Shown: positions 1-51,561, numbered from the stretch's first letter. The stretch: 64,000 nucleotides of DNA from Cyclospora cayetanensis (GCF_002999335.1 NW_020312734.1:124001-188000), one strand, 5' to 3'. The notes: a model not told the origin generated them from the letters alone. A program made the numbers and translations.

Positions 1-3000
1 CTCTCGCTCAGATCCTCAGGAGTACCCACAGGTCCTTGCATCCCTTGTTCGCGCGTTCTGCTGGAGGCTGCAGCGGACTTCGAGTCTGTCCCGCAGCTCG
101 CATGTGCTTCTTTCCCAGCACTTGGAGAGTCGACGTCAACTCCGGAAGCTTCAAGTGCCTCGGAAGTTTTGCTGCTCCCATTCACAGGCACTAGCGGTGC
201 AGCCAGGCCCCAGAGACCCCCCTTCCGCGGATTTCCTCCATCTTTTCCAAGATTATCCCAGCCGCCAGCTGCTTGCTTGTCTTCAAGCCTTCGCGACGTT
301 CCCCCGCAGCTTCCAGTGCAGCACTTAGGGCACCCTCCGAAAGCCTTGATGACTCTCTGGAGGAAAGCATCCCCTAGAGGGTAATACTTGCCAAAACGGG
401 AGTCGGAGATGCGTCTGCCCAGCGAATGACAGCCTCGTTTCCTGGCGGCACCCACACCCACGGAGCAACATGGATCACTTGCATCGTGCTGCGTCAGCTT
501 GGCGCTGCCCTCCAATTTTGCACCGCTGCCGCTGCCGCGAGTAACATTGCCCACCAAGCTGAGAGCAGCCGCACTGTGAGCGCCATCCTGCACAACAGGA
601 GTATCGCCACCCTTTCGCGAATGCCACAAAAAATGCGTATCAATGGAGGGGTTGCCGTCGCTCCCACCCCGAGGCCCCCCGCACGGCTTGCTGCTGCTGC
701 TGCTCTCTTGCTGCTGCCTCCTTAAGGCTCCGTCGAGGATCTCGTCTAGAGACGGGGAAAGAAACTCGGCAGCGGGAATGGTGTTGGACAGGGAGGCGGC
801 TGGGGGTCCGGGTCCGCCTTCCGCGGTGAGGGGCGGAGGCAAGTGAAGCAGTTTGGCTGCAGTTCTCTCTCTCAAGCGATCCAACACCTGGTGTACCTTG
901 AGGACTGATATAAAGGGCAATTGCCGACCTGAGGCTTCGTCACTCCAGCTGCGGCACCCATCCCAAAGACGCGCAAATGCCATGAAGCGCACAGTGGATG
1001 CCGAGGCAGCTCAAGCAAGCGAACCCTAAACTTTGCACTGCAACTTCAGAAATGAAGATGCATGCGGAATGCAGTGTCTAGACACCGAAGGCACGGAGGT
1101 GGACAGACGCGCGGATGTCTTTTTGGGGACGGAAGGGAACGGCGAGTAAAAGAGACCCCAGTCGAACAGGGAGGGGGAACAAGCGTGTTGTTTTGGGTGC
1201 TGCTGCACCTCCTACCTCGCGAAAAGTGTGGACTCCCAGTTCTGCTTGCCTGCGACATCTGCTACGATGGGCTGCAGCACAGCCGCAATCCCGCTAACAG
1301 ACCGTGAAGGCTCGCGCCGCCATCGGCAGTCCGGGGTAGAACCTTCCTGCTTTGGTTGAGCGGTCACGCAGTGCATGTATGAGGCCCCCAAGTCAATGAC
1401 AACACCTGCAAGAACAGCTACACACACACAAAAGGAGGAAATTCGAAGACACGGCGGCTGCCTCGCGGGAGAGCGGCAAAAGTCTCACCGCAAGCGCCAC
1501 TCCAAGAGCGAACACCGCGAACCCCTTGCTCCCTTTTCCTCCCTTCTCCCTCCCCCCTTCCTCCCCGAGAAAGCCAGAACATGAAAGCTCAGGCAGACAC
1601 AGAATAAAAGGCGCTAAAGAAACACTAACACGGCTTCACATGCTCCTCTCCTCACGGGGTCCCCTGCCTCCCGGCCTTCCCAAATATCCCTAAAAATCCC
1701 CATAAGCCCTGTAATAGCTAAGAGTAACCAGCAGACGCATGAAAGAACAGGATGATGACTCGATCGCTAGTACCGTTCCACTACTACCTACGCGCGAGAC
1801 CTCCCTAGCCCATGCGACAGACCTCACACTCCTCAGAAACACACGCCTTCCCCTACCCCCCGTCCCCTGCGCGCTTGCGCATGCACACGCCAAAAACGCC
1901 TCTCCCCTCGCTTTCCTTCCCCCCTCCCGGCTACAAAAGCCTCGATATCGCAGTTCTCGCACGTGCTGCAAAGGCGGAGATCTACAGCCACCCTTTCTCA
2001 GCAGCTTACGCTGGACCTTTCGCCCGTCGGGAAGTTCGCGTTCCGGCATTACTGAGGAGAACGTGCGGCCTCCTACGCGCTGTCTCGCCTCCAAAACAAT
2101 AACGGAGGCTCCACATCGCCGCAAGTATGCAGCTGCCGCAAGCCCCGCAACGCCGGCACCAACCACCGCTACATCAACTGCAAACACAGACTCCTGCTGT
2201 TGCTGTGCGTTCTGGCCGTTGTCGGCGCAAAGGACCTCGCTGAGAGGAACACCGAAGCCCAAGAGATCCTTAGGCTCTACAGCGTCAAACACTGAAGCCA
2301 CAACAGTCACACAGACAAGGCACACGGACGCCTGCGATAACTAGCTAGCTGTGCGCCGAAGGTCTCTAGTCGAGAAACGCGCTCAGTGCGATTCTGAGCG
2401 TCTTTTGTGGGTCTGCGCATGCCTCCACGGGAAACGGCCGCAGGTTCAACGAGGAAGGGCTCTTCATGGTGGCGCTTGTTCGGCTCAGCGCTTACACGGC
2501 CGCCGACAGATTGGAATCTGGGGGACTGCCTTAGCGTGAGGCTGCCGCTGATGCAAGCCCTCCTCAGGAAAAGCTCTGGGAGGCGGTTGTTGCTCCACAC
2601 GAGAGTCCACGCCGCGTGAACCCTGTCGAGAAAGCTCCGACAGCTGCAAGGGCACGGACTGCTGTTGGAGGGCCTCCCTGAGCGCCGCCACGCGCGCAGA
2701 AACATCCCCAGGATTGGCATCCATGGGATTTCTCCACTGGAACGTCAGGGGAATAGAGAGAGAGGCGCCTAGACCTCCATAAGGACAGGAGGCCTCCGCT
2801 GCGCCGTGCATGCGACCAGGGGTCCGGGGAAGGCCTTCATTTGCCATGACCTCTTCCAGAAGGAGGGCTGATTCTGCCGCTTCCACAACACGCCGACTGG
2901 GAGTGCGCTTCCTCTTCGAAGGGGCAACAGAGTCTGCCTCCGGGAGGGGGGATTGCGTAGCCTCCATACGACGGCGCCTCCGAGACTCCGAGTCTCTGGA

Positions 3001-3162
3001 GGCCTCGGGCCTGTCGGCACTCCGCGCAGGTGGGGGAAAGCTACCATCGGAGTCGAACTCGTGCTGTTGGTCCTGCTTCCTGGGATTGGCGTGATCGTCA
3101 CAGGGATCACAAAAGCCGGTTGAGTGGTCTGGAGCAGCCATCGCCTGGTCAGGAGGCTGCAT
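1..3162 (-). CDS. FAD-dependent amine oxidase, LSD1/polyamine-oxidase-like (3' end beyond window)
   Basis: Flavin amine oxidases remove electrons from amines using FAD; nuclear members (LSD1/KDM1) demethylate histone lysine, others oxidise polyamines. Four exons are readable. Exon 1 (about 3162-2496) is low-complexity, with Arg/Ser- and Gln-rich stretches and a possible nuclear signal (RRRRR, KRKR). Exon 2 (2291-2010) carries the dinucleotide-binding fold: DVAVVGAGVAGLAAAAYL, then the glutamate/arginine motif VLEARQRVGGRTFSS. Exon 3 (1405-1216) continues with VVIDLGASYMHC, the conserved 'DLGA' strand. Splice phases fit: exon 1 ends CCG T, exon 2 ends CAG C, and the joins read RPLFDAV and GRKVQRVVIDLGA. 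A final exon (about 1003 to 1) stays open for 1 kb, is Gly/Ser/Ala-rich and includes CPKCC. I could not phase its acceptor with exon 3, so a small exon may be missing. No SWIRM domain was recognised, so histone versus polyamine specificity is open. The start ATG at 3162 is a guess. Confidence 0.75.
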
Positions 3163-3227
3163 TGCTGCTGAGGTCCAGCAGGTGCCAGACGCTGACGCGG
3201 TGCAGCAACGCCAGCATCTGGACGCTT

Positions 3228-3940
3228 TTAATAGCTGCCGGAGTGCAGTTCTTCCAGGATGTGCCTCACGGTGTACTCAGGGTGGCCTCCTCTAAGAGTA
3301 ACATTGCACTGTGTCGTCTCTTCGAGTTGCTTCTGCCTGCTAGGGTCTAAGAGGCTGCAGACGTGCCCACAATATGGGCAGAAGGCGACTCCTAGAGTTT
3401 TAAGGACACCCCGAAGGAAGGCTGCAGGAGGCCGCAGTGGCGGAAGACCAAGACGGTAGCGGCGCAGCGCGGGAAGGTGTCTCTGCAGCCCCCTGCACAC
3501 AGCGGAGGCAGGAAGGATGGTGGCAGATAAGCGGGATTTATGGGCGTGGCGAACCCCCAAATGAAATCCGACTATTATAAGTCTGGAAAGGGTGCGTTTA
3601 ACGGCAACCCATGAACCAGGGATGAAGAACAAGAGGATCTGCCGCACATCCAAGGGCTCCCGCCACACTTCGGGACTCTGCTGTAGTGCCCCGAGAGACA
3701 GAATAGCACCAGAATATTCCGAAAAACAGAAAATATAAGATATTCCTAAACGGTGAGTCCTGCAAAAGGCTGGCAGAGAGGTGCAAGCCTTCGAGACCAC
3801 GCTGCATGCGACAGGGATGAAAGATCCCTGCTGCTGCTGGGACTGCTAGCTGCTGCTGCTGCAGCGTGAGCCGTCCGTTCCCCACACCAGACAACTGGCC
3901 AAGCTGTGCACTCACCAGTATGAAACTCCGAATACACTTC
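3228..3940 (-). CDS. Small hypothetical protein with a CPYC motif
   Basis: Not recognised. The best exon runs from an acceptor (CTGTGTGCAG) near 3502 to TAA at 3228-3230. It encodes a basic, leucine-rich stretch, then GVAFCPYCGHVCSLLDPS and a polar C-terminus ending EELHSGSY. The single CxxC plus a nearby Cys could bind zinc or be a redox pair. A further exon upstream (about 3590-3700, containing PEVWREPLDVRQILLFF) is plausible. The stop lies only about 65 bp from the amine oxidase start on the same strand, and a GTGAGG donor sits just before the stop. These exons could therefore be 5' exons of the amine oxidase gene, although the phases I tried do not match. Start and exon structure are uncertain. 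Confidence 0.3.
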
Positions 3941-5493
3941 GCTGCATGTTTGGCCTAGGGGCCTCTACGCAATATTGGCGTTTAGACGAAGTAGCGAGCA
4001 CTGATGTGTCTTCAAAGTTGTCGGCGAGCCGCACTCCTCTACCCACGTGCATCTACAGCAACAACTAGAACTCTTTGGCTCAGCAACTCTACACTCCGTT
4101 GGATCCGTCTCAAGACCGTTACTTCAATGTCACTTCGGTGCCTGTCTTAGTGTTAGGCTGCAAATAACAGTGCTGATTTGGGGTTGTCTAGTAACCCCCA
4201 CTAAGTCGAGGCACCTGAAGGCATGCTCGGCTCTACAAAGGCGAGACGCCCCTACCGACAGGGGAAGCCGCAAGCCAGGGAGGCGGGGAACGGCACTGCC
4301 CCGTGGGAGTACAAATGTGTCGCACACCAATTGAACTGTTCTTGCTTCATGCAGCGTGAAGACGGCCAAAAGTATCAAGTGCGAGGCGAATTGAGTTGAG
4401 TCTTACCGAGATGGGCTGCAGGAACCCGACAGACGCTTACAGTGGCAAGGAGGTACGCACACGCCGTAATGCTTACATATGCCCATAATGGCTTTTCGAT
4501 CTCAGCTTATTACGGCTATTTGTACGCGCTGAAGTACGTACTAGCTTTTGACTATCATCGCCTACGCAGTTGTACACGCCTTGTGGAAGGATGGATTCGT
4601 TCGCTTTTTGCACAAATCCTGATAAGTTGCAGTATTTTAATGCAGTAATGACTGCCACCAAACTCTCTTGGCACCTTGGCTCCGTTTGAGACAGAGAATC
4701 GCCCGAAGCTTCCACTCATTCCGTGCATGCCAGCTCCCCACTGTACCCTCATGTTTAACCGCTCAGTTTCTGAAGAAGTCCCCCCAATGTAGCAGGGTTG
4801 TTTAAGGCACTACTTCATCCAATAATGCATCCTCTGACGCTTTGGGGGAGTGCAGCGGTAGAGTCTGCTCCGCAGTTCCACAGAGAGTCTCGCGAATGGC
4901 TAGGCGTCTTCGTGCCTTTCCTCGCGCGAATTTCCCCCTGCGTATAGTTTACATACAATCAGTTCAAACAGAACTTTTAAATAGGGCCCCTTGACGCCTC
5001 TTCTTCGTGCAAAGACTACAGGGCACAACCGAGCGGCAGCAAGAGAGCGAGGCCCCATGCAAGTTGCTCCGCACTGCATCAACTCTGACCACATCAATAG
5101 ACTAAATCACCCCTATATACCGCAGGATAGCTGTCACGTCCCCACATCCATTGCGCGACTGCACAAATGGAAAGCAATGAGAAATTAAAAACTCGTCCGG
5201 CACCCCCGCATGCCAAAATAACAGCCGATAGAGCTGCGGACAAGTAGACGTGCAGCAATGGGGGTGACTTTTTGACACTGAATTGGCTTTGTGCCGGCGG
5301 CATTCAATAAAGTACTAAATGAAGTCTTTTCAAACATGCCAGTTCCTTGACTCGTCAAGGCACTGTGGGAACGCGGTTCTGTGAGCAATCCCTGCCCCTT
5401 GCTCCCCACCCCGCCAGGGGCGTCCGTTGGGCCGGAGGGCTCTAAAAACGGCACACAGGTGCAACTCTCTACATTAGGTGTCATCCTGTTCAG
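3941..5493 (-). other. Intergenic spacer / CRMP 3' flank
   Basis: Only short, unsupported open frames on both strands. It should contain the 3' UTR of the CRMP gene (stop at 5494) and the 5' flank of the small CxxC gene. I see no RNA gene, tandem repeat or conserved coding signal. Confidence 0.6.
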
Positions 5494-44233
<38,740 letters not shown>

Positions 44234-47200
44234 GGCTAGCTCCAATGTGTAGACGGTGATCCAGGAAGCTGTGGCTGCGGCAGAGGACTTGACAAGTGGC
44301 ACCTGAAGTGCCGTATCTGGAGACGGATGAAAGAAACCTGTTTCGTCCACATCCCACTACAGCATTGTAGCAGCTGAATCGTGGGTAACGGACGGTGGTG
44401 TCTACTAGGGGCCCCTCTATAGGCAAGCCCTAGGCATATGCCCCCTTTCTTGGGTATATGTCTTACCAATCAAAAGGGATGTGCTGCCAGGAGGTACCTG
44501 GGTTCTCCAGTGCATTAGTTCGGGCCTATACCGAGGCCAGTTGTACGTTAAATATTTCCCTCGGATTGAGGCACTTGGAGGCGCGGGACCTATGTTGCTG
44601 TGGTATCCCAATTACGTAGGTCCTGGGGTCTCCAAAAGTGGAAATGAGTCAAGATATGTCGGAAACGAAACATTCGACCTGATTCGCATGCACTAGGCCG
44701 TTGTGATCACCGCTGATGGGGACCACTGGGACGTTTATGCGGCCCTCATTAGGTCATTGAAGGGACACGATGAAGGCATGCGCACAAAAAAATGAAAATA
44801 ATTGAGCAAAAGTCCTTCTATATCCAGAAAGTGAGTCTTGGGACTCATGGGCAGTAAGCGCTTTCGTCGCAGCCTGTACGCTTCTTTCAGCTAGAACGGG
44901 CAAGTCTGGCTCCCGCACAAACGGCAAGCATACGTGATTGTCTGCATGCATTAATCGAACCAATTTCAGTTATTTCAGAAACTACCACGACCACTCATAT
45001 CCCTGTGATCTGTATTCACAAACAACAGGTGCACAATTCGTTGTTTTCACTTTGTAGTTCACAATTTGGTCGGTACGTATCACATGAGAAGTCCTTAAAC
45101 CATGCTTGCTCCATAAGCCGTTTTTAAACTGGGAGTAATATCATATGGCTATTTGTCTTATGTCTGGTTCCATCAAGAACAGGCTGCTGGGAGTGTTGCG
45201 AATTCTTCTTTCACGGTAAATAAGCACTTCGTCGAATGATCCAAAGCTATGTATGAGCGAACCAGCCCCTGAATTCCCCAAAAGTTCGTCCCCAGGAGTT
45301 GCTGCTTATGAATTAAGTCCGTATCATGTATGTCTTTAATCTGGTGCTGCACACTACCTACGCAGGTTGTTCTTGTGTAAGGGCCGTAAAATTGCTGCAA
45401 CCATGGTGACAAGCAAAGAGAAATCTTTGGTATTTGCCCAGAAGACGGTGATCGTAGACAACAAATAATCAAAGGCTTAGGGATATAAACCCACAGCAGG
45501 ACAAAAGCATCATAAGCTTAAATTTGGAACACAAGACACCCTCAGCGCCGTTTCCATAGCAAAGCTAAAACCAGCTGTATTCTACCGCAGCGTGCCTCTA
45601 CTTGCATTAGAAACCAATGAATGCCCTTTTGATATACGAAGTACTCACTTAAACTACATACAATTTTTTCCCCCTCTATTTCCATACGCTCGGGAGCCTA
45701 CAAGTCCAGGTAATCTTTTCAGACACAAGGCCAAAGAAATAAAGGAGCGAAACTCAGAAAGATCGAGTAATATTTCCCATGTTCATTCTGCCATATATCA
45801 TGGTATTTGCCTGCAACTCAGTTCACCCTTTCGTAGAGGAACCTTAGGCTCTTCGCGTGCTGCTGCCTTATTCTCTTAATTAGCGCCATCAGCGTTACTG
45901 CAACGAAGCGGCGGAGGAGTGGACACTGCTACGGCCATCAGCTTTGAATTCATCACGGTGCAGCGAAGAGAAAGCGGAGAAGAGTGCATGCGAAACAAGG
46001 CACTAATGTTCTGGAGTGGCACAAGACATTTGCCTCCGCTTCGTTGGCTCTGTATTTTATTCGCCGACCGCACGTTTGTGGACCCTACGTCTTTACCGCT
46101 CGAAATTTCACACGAGAATATAATTCAGACAATGCTACTCCGCAGAGCAATTAGGAATACAATGAAAGTGTGCGGAGCTCTCTGTGCTATTCGCAGTCAT
46201 TTGCGTCGTTCACATGATGGTGCATGATGACGACCGTGCGGCAGAGGAAGTATCTGCGGGCTGTACTTGGCGAATACAAAAGTTGCGGATCTGCAATGTC
46301 CAAGCGAAACAGAGATACATACAGCTCTGGCATCAGCTGCCACGCAACACACACGAATTGTTCTAATAAAACAAAACTAAAAATGTACCCGGGCTGAAGT
46401 CTGAATAAAAACTGAGGCACAAGAGCTGTGCACTACAAGCATACCAAACAGGTGTACGCATATAAATGGGTATAAACATAGACTCAATCATCCTGACCTT
46501 GTCGTAAATCATGCGGACAACCCCGGGACACGCGGGATGGCTGGTGAAGGACAAAATAAGACCTGTGGGGAAATGCCACAGATATGTGCGATAGCCTATT
46601 TAGGTTTTCACCGTGATTTTCTTAAAAGTGCAACAAGACAAAAGCAGCAGCCACTACGCAATGTAGTATTTGTCATGTAGTGGCGTTATGAAGCCAGAGC
46701 ACAGGTAAGGTAACAAAAAACCATAAGAAATGCGATTCCTGAGGCATCAACTGTTGAGCTCAAGCAACCAATGACCTTTACTTTACGAATTGCAAAAAAA
46801 CAAAGGAATTCGAATGTGATTATGCTTGCACAGAGGGTGGAATCAATGCGTCTGGGAAAAGCCGTCTTGAGTTTAGACTTTAGGTGCAAGTCAAAACTCA
46901 CCGTCCACCCGCCGGACGCTGGCTTGGCTATAGGGGCACATCTGATATCTGCAGCAACACAACGAAACCAAACTATCCATGGAACTTCCTTGAAGGGTAC
47001 CCCCTGACCCTTCCCAGTGTCCCTTCATCTGGGTTCCTCTGATAATCTGCAACCCTCCACCGCCTGCAGTAGCAGCCATCCCCTCAAAGCCCACAGTAAG
47101 GACTGTGTCACGAGCCCCCGGCAGACAGCCCAAGCTGCGCTATCTGGTGAATGATGATCAAAAACCTCTTGGCAGCTGGATCGATAAACGCATTAGGGAG

Positions 47201-47235
47201 AGATGTAAAGGCCTCAGTAGAGTATAGCGAGGCAG

Positions 47236-47286
<51 letters not shown>

Positions 47287-47362
47287 TAAAGCGGAGTATG
47301 AGTGGAGATCGAGACGGAAGGGTGAGGAATATCAGCGAAGGACGAAATCTCTAACACAAAGT
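44234..47362. other. Intergenic spacer, AT-richer
   Basis: Between the CRMP start and the 3' end of the next minus-strand gene. No frame longer than about 100 codons, and none resembles a known protein. The CRMP promoter should lie just above 44233. A 46-bp (AT)n tract lies at 47239-47284. A missing last exon of the TMEM33-like gene could lie at 46.9-47.3 kb. Confidence 0.55.
47239..47284. repeat. (AT)n microsatellite
   Basis: An uninterrupted run of about 23 AT dinucleotides downstream of the TMEM33-like gene. Confidence 0.95.
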
Positions 47363-49791
47363 TTAGCAGCGAACGACAGTGGAAGGGGCATACCGAAGCT
47401 TCTGCAGCTGCCAGTAGAGGTAGGCCGGAAGAATGAAGTCGGACAGGGAGAATTGCATTCGCACCAAAGACCAAATGAAGAAGAAGAGACCGTAGTACAC
47501 CTCAAGATCCGCCCTTAGCTGAAGAGCTCGATAGCGCTGAACAAGGGGAACAACAGGACTACACACAGAGGAAAAAAGGTTTGTAGAAATAGTTCGCACG
47601 ACTGCCACGAGAGGAGAAGGCCGATATCATGCGAGCAGACACGCAGTTTCCACGAAGCAAGGCAGTAGCGCCAGAGAGCAGCACACGCATTAAAACGCAT
47701 CATACGCTCACAACGGAGCATCGAAGGACGCATGCACGGGATGCTTAACACGGAGAAGACACAGGAGAGCGAATCAGAATTCTACACAGACATTCTATGC
47801 CTGAATTGACGTCTACGCAAGGGGTAGCCCAAGGCGGCCTCCTCCCCCAACGGGATGAACTCAGTTTAAGGAGTACCTTCTGGTCCAAGAAAGAGGTGAA
47901 GCTCCTCATGAAGCGCAGGCTAAGCAGCCACCAAACACAAACGGACAGGCTGGAAGCACTCAGTCTCGATCCTCGATGCAAAATGGAACACTGCCTACTC
48001 CGTACAGCCCAGGACTGGCAAAGCCACCTTCCCCTTGAAGGCCTGATTTATTTGGAAGAAGCAAAACTTCTCAATGGCAGCTGCGATGCACTGTATGCAC
48101 GTGATGTACTACGAGATGCGCAAGAAGAGAGCAGGTCCGGCCTGTCATCCACGCTGCCGACTGAAGTGGAGGCCATGAGGCATGCGGGCTATTGCGCATT
48201 GATGCCTCTTGTTGAGAAAAATTAAATTCGAAGGCTTTCCTCTCCCCGCCGATCGCCCCTACCCCACACTCGTCGGCATCTCATCCCGTAGCAGCGGGAT
48301 TTGTTGTACTGCGTGCGTGGAGGTGACGTGTGAAAACACGCATTCCGCCTTCCCCTCTCTCCATGTGCAGGCCTGCCCCCAAACTCACTTGGTAATAAAC
48401 GAAGGAAGGCCATTGCCTTCTCTGAGAATCTGTGCAAGCACCAGGCTGCCTGTTATGAGGGGAGAAGCCATGAGAGGCAGCGAATTGGGCATGAGACCCG
48501 TCAGGAGGAAGAATAGGGTCCCATGCATTGCGTCGTTCTGCAGAACTTGCTGACGCGCAGCAAGCGAAACGGAGAAACGCGGAGAAAAATTAAACTCGAA
48601 AGGTGATGAAGCTGATATACACGGTATCCACGCACACGAGCCCATAGCTCCTTGAGTCGAGGTCGCTCATAAGCGGCTTACCTGGAAATATGGGAAGCCG
48701 TCGTTCGCGAGGGAGTCGCCGAGTTGCGACAAGGGCCACAGCTTCACGGGAGGGAGACCAAAGCAAGAGTAGAGACGCAGCATGAAGGCTCCCGTTACAA
48801 TAAAAGAGGCCATCGGATCCTGCAGCAACAAGACACGGCGCGACAAGTGCCTGATGGGGAGAGGCGAGGGGCAGTATGGGTGCATGGTTATCCTTTGGCG
48901 TGCAGACAGGCTTACGGGGAAGTCGTCCACGGCAGCACGAATCCCACCCCACACACAGCTCTTTTGCTTGTGAATGCGCTGTGCTGCTCCACGCAGCTGC
49001 TCACCTTTCCCGAAGTGGCCGCTGCCACTGTAATCTTCAGCATGCCCGCAGACAGGCAGAGCAGCGTGAGCGGAGAGAGAAAGCGCAAAGCAGCGGCGGA
49101 AGGAGGATTGCCCACTGGGCGCATAAAGGTGGGCGAACCAGAGGGGCAGTAGCTGGAAGAAGGCCTGTTGGAAGCAGAAGGAACCTCGCCACGCAGAACT
49201 TGATCTACCTTCACGCAATTTACGTCGAATGACGGATCCTGCAGAGATGCGCAGTCAGCGATGAGTGTAGCAGAGGAAGGGGAATAGCACAGCTAGTCGG
49301 GCATGTAGATATATGAATACGTATCTCAGAACCTGTAAAGATTTACACGAATGCTCTCTCGTATAGTGAGCAATCCGACCAAGCAGAGGGCCGCAAGGAA
49401 AGCGAACGGCTAGTGACGCACACAGCAAAATGGAACTGCGATAAGGGGAGTGATTAGCTTCAGGAAGAATTACTCTGGAGAGTTAGTGTAAGCTAAGCGC
49501 CTCAAAACCATCGCAGTTTCACTGTTGAGCGAAGTCTTTACAAGAGAACGCAATACGGACTTCCGCTTGTGTCGAGTTTTTTTCATTCTTTACCTGATGC
49601 GCCTTGTAGAACTTCTTCTTCCACTTGAGCAGCCTGTTTAAAGGCGGTGTAGGGTAGAGGTTAACCAAGTATTCCTGCCAGGCTGCGCTGTTTGCCCAGT
49701 CAAAGCACACGAATTTTTCCTCTGCAGCGCTCAAGCCCGCAGCTCGAGCAGCTGCACGCAGCTCTTCGAGACTCATGCCAGAGGAAGACAT
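47363..49791 (-). CDS. TMEM33/Pom33-family multipass membrane protein
   Basis: TMEM33/Pom33 proteins are ER and nuclear-envelope membrane proteins that bend tubules and help nuclear-pore assembly. Five exons: 49791-49594 (MSSSGMSLEEL, FVCFDWANSAAWQEYLVNLY, basic KWKKKFYKAHQ), 49238-49005 (hydrophobic LTLLCLSAGMLKITVAAA), 48819-48682 (FIVTGAFMLRLYSCFGL; GFPYFQ), 48537-48389 (LFFLLTGLMPNSLPLMASPL; LREGNGLPSFI) and 47536-47363 (LEVYYGLFFFIWSLV; YLYWQLQKLRYAPS). Donors and acceptors are near consensus. The order PxFQ, then a helix, then 'NSxPL', then a final helix and 'Y-x-QxxxLRY' follows TMEM33. The TAA at 47363 ends the frame, but a GTATGC donor after QKLR suggests an alternative end in a further exon. 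About 296 residues; vertebrate TMEM33 is about 250. The summed exon lengths are not a multiple of three, so one boundary is off. Confidence 0.55.
47797..48225 (+). CDS. Doubtful ORF opposite an intron of the TMEM33-like gene
   Basis: A 142-codon ATG-to-stop frame with varied, protein-like composition (WSKKEVKLLMKRRL; CLLRTAQDWQSHLPLEGLIY; LRDAQEESRSGL) on the strand opposite the intron between the last two exons. No family recognised. It could be a single-exon nested gene or chance; there is no supporting promoter or splice evidence. Confidence 0.2.
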   Translation: MPELTSTQGVAQGGLLPQRDELSLRSTFWSKKEVKLLMKRRLSSHQTQTDRLEALSLDPRCKMEHCLLRTAQDWQSHLPLEGLIYLEEAKLLNGSCDALYARDVLRDAQEESRSGLSSTLPTEVEAMRHAGYCALMPLVEKN

Positions 49792-51561
49792 TGTGGAGGG
49801 CGAAGAAACGTGAGGCTGTTGGAGTGGCTGTAGAGCCGCTTATCTCCCTCAGAGGGAAATATGAGGACCGCAAGGGGAAAGACCTAAAACTGGCCAAGGT
49901 CCAAGGAATCGCGTTGGTGTATTTGTGAACTGTCGTGCTTAGGTGTTTGCGCAGAGGCTACGCTTTTGTTGCTGCTTGCGAATAAGGCAGAGATGAGGGC
50001 AGGCAGCCGCAGATACTTTTCAGACTGCAAAAAAAGGGTGTGTCATTCGCAAAGGGGGGGAGAGAGAGAAGGCCTCAGTCCAAAAGTTGACGCTGCACAG
50101 AGGATCTCGAGATATTGCTTGGTCGCAGACTTGCCCTGATGGTTGACAGACACACCGACAAAGCACATCGAGATGAGAAGCCGAGCACATAGACTGAAAG
50201 GCATCAAACGCGCGAAGGGATCGACACCGGTATACACATGCACGCAATGAGGGGAGGAACAGATGTGAGGTCGCGATGTGTGTCTGTCTGTGGGGGTGTG
50301 GGTGTATGTCTGACTGTGTGTGTGTATGGCTGTCTGTCTGTGTGCATGTCTGTCTGTCTGTGTGCATGTCTGTCTGTCTGTGTGCATGTATGGCTGTCTG
50401 TCTGTGTGTATGGCTGTGAGGGGGGAATCTGCCAGCACATGAAGCCTCCATAAAGTGCAATGCGCGGCACAAAGACGGAGCGAAGCCTCCACCGAGTAAA
50501 CAGGAACGGGGTGTCAGCTACAGTGTGCATGAGCGTAGGTGCAGCTTTAGGTCCTTGAGGCAGAAATGTAGCACATCCGGGAGGACTACGAGGGGCAGAT
50601 ATACAAACAATGGTGACTAAATGGTAATGATGACTAAGAGTCCTCAGAAAACTCTCGGTGTGCTTTATTGGCGGTAGATCACATCTCACAATCCCTATGT
50701 CATCTTCAAGCCTGCACAGCATAGGAGTGGCCCTGTACATGTCAGCTTGCTTCGCCTGCTGCGTTTAGAGCAGTGCGCTGCTCCCCGTTTGATACAGCCA
50801 TCAGCATTAGCTGTTACACTATTCGGGCAAAAGTTCTTGTGCCTCACAATTCGTGCTTCAGATTTCTTCGCGCGGTTCCCAATCACACGACCACGTGGTG
50901 ACGTTTTTAGGGGTCCTGTTGCCCTACAGGTGGCGGCATGCCTCTTTTAGCTTGCCTTCGGAGAGAGAAATAAGGGATCAACAAACCACGCTTCTGCTTT
51001 TCACTTGAGGCGCTAAAAGGCACATTTGCATGCATGCCATCATGATCCCACCAGCCCCATACTGGGGACAAATGAGCAAGACACGGTAAACGCAGGAAAC
51101 GAGAAAGCAGCTTCGCCTCTCCGTGTGTGGAACTCCTCAGGAATATCCGTTTCTCAGCATTTTTTGTATTGAACGCGGTCGAAGAAGAGCCAAGACACAC
51201 TGTCTCATCAGCCGATTCTTGCCGTTGCTGCCTCGACCCCTAGGGCATCCTGCCCGTCCTCTTCTTCTTGTGTAATGCCGCAATCAAGGTTGAATATTCT
51301 AATCGTGAAAAGTCTAATGAGGCTGGCGCTGCTCGTACAGCTCTCGCGGGCCCCTCTAACTTAGCTCCGCTGCCGCTGCCTCCAATGCTAGCTCAATTTC
51401 CACAGTATATACATATATATAGCCTCAGTGCGCCTGAGCGCCGCTTAGCATGCTCCCCTGGCTTCCCCCAGGAGTCCGCTGCTGCCTAACGGGCATTCTT
51501 ATGTTTCGTCCCGAGTGGTGCAGGCATCTGCCGCATCCTTGCTGGAGGCGGCTCTAGCTTG
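49792..51561. other. Divergent intergenic spacer with TGTC-type repeats
   Basis: A shared 5' flank between the minus-strand TMEM33-like gene and plus-strand VPS33, so it probably holds both promoters. It contains a TGTCTGTCTGTGTGCATG-type repeat array at about 50276-50420. No coding region is supported. Confidence 0.6.
50276..50420. repeat. TGTCTGTCTGTGTGCATG minisatellite
   Basis: About seven irregular units of 18-20 bp built from TGTC and TGTG words, with GCATG at the unit ends. Repeats make all three minus frames open here, which explains the His/Thr/Gln-rich frames. Confidence 0.85.

Noticed and set aside
1020..1032. AACCCTAAA, similar to the TTTAGGG telomere repeat of coccidia
   Set aside because: A single copy only, with no tandem array; chance occurrence near a splice acceptor.
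1739..2344. Plus-strand 201-codon frame opposite the amine oxidase
   Set aside because: It is antisense to an exon carrying an unmistakable FAD-binding motif; its composition is that of a mirror frame.
50020..50740. Minus-strand frames rich in His/Thr/Gln/Arg
   Set aside because: Produced by the TGTC/TGTG minisatellite, which lacks stops in several frames; intergenic.
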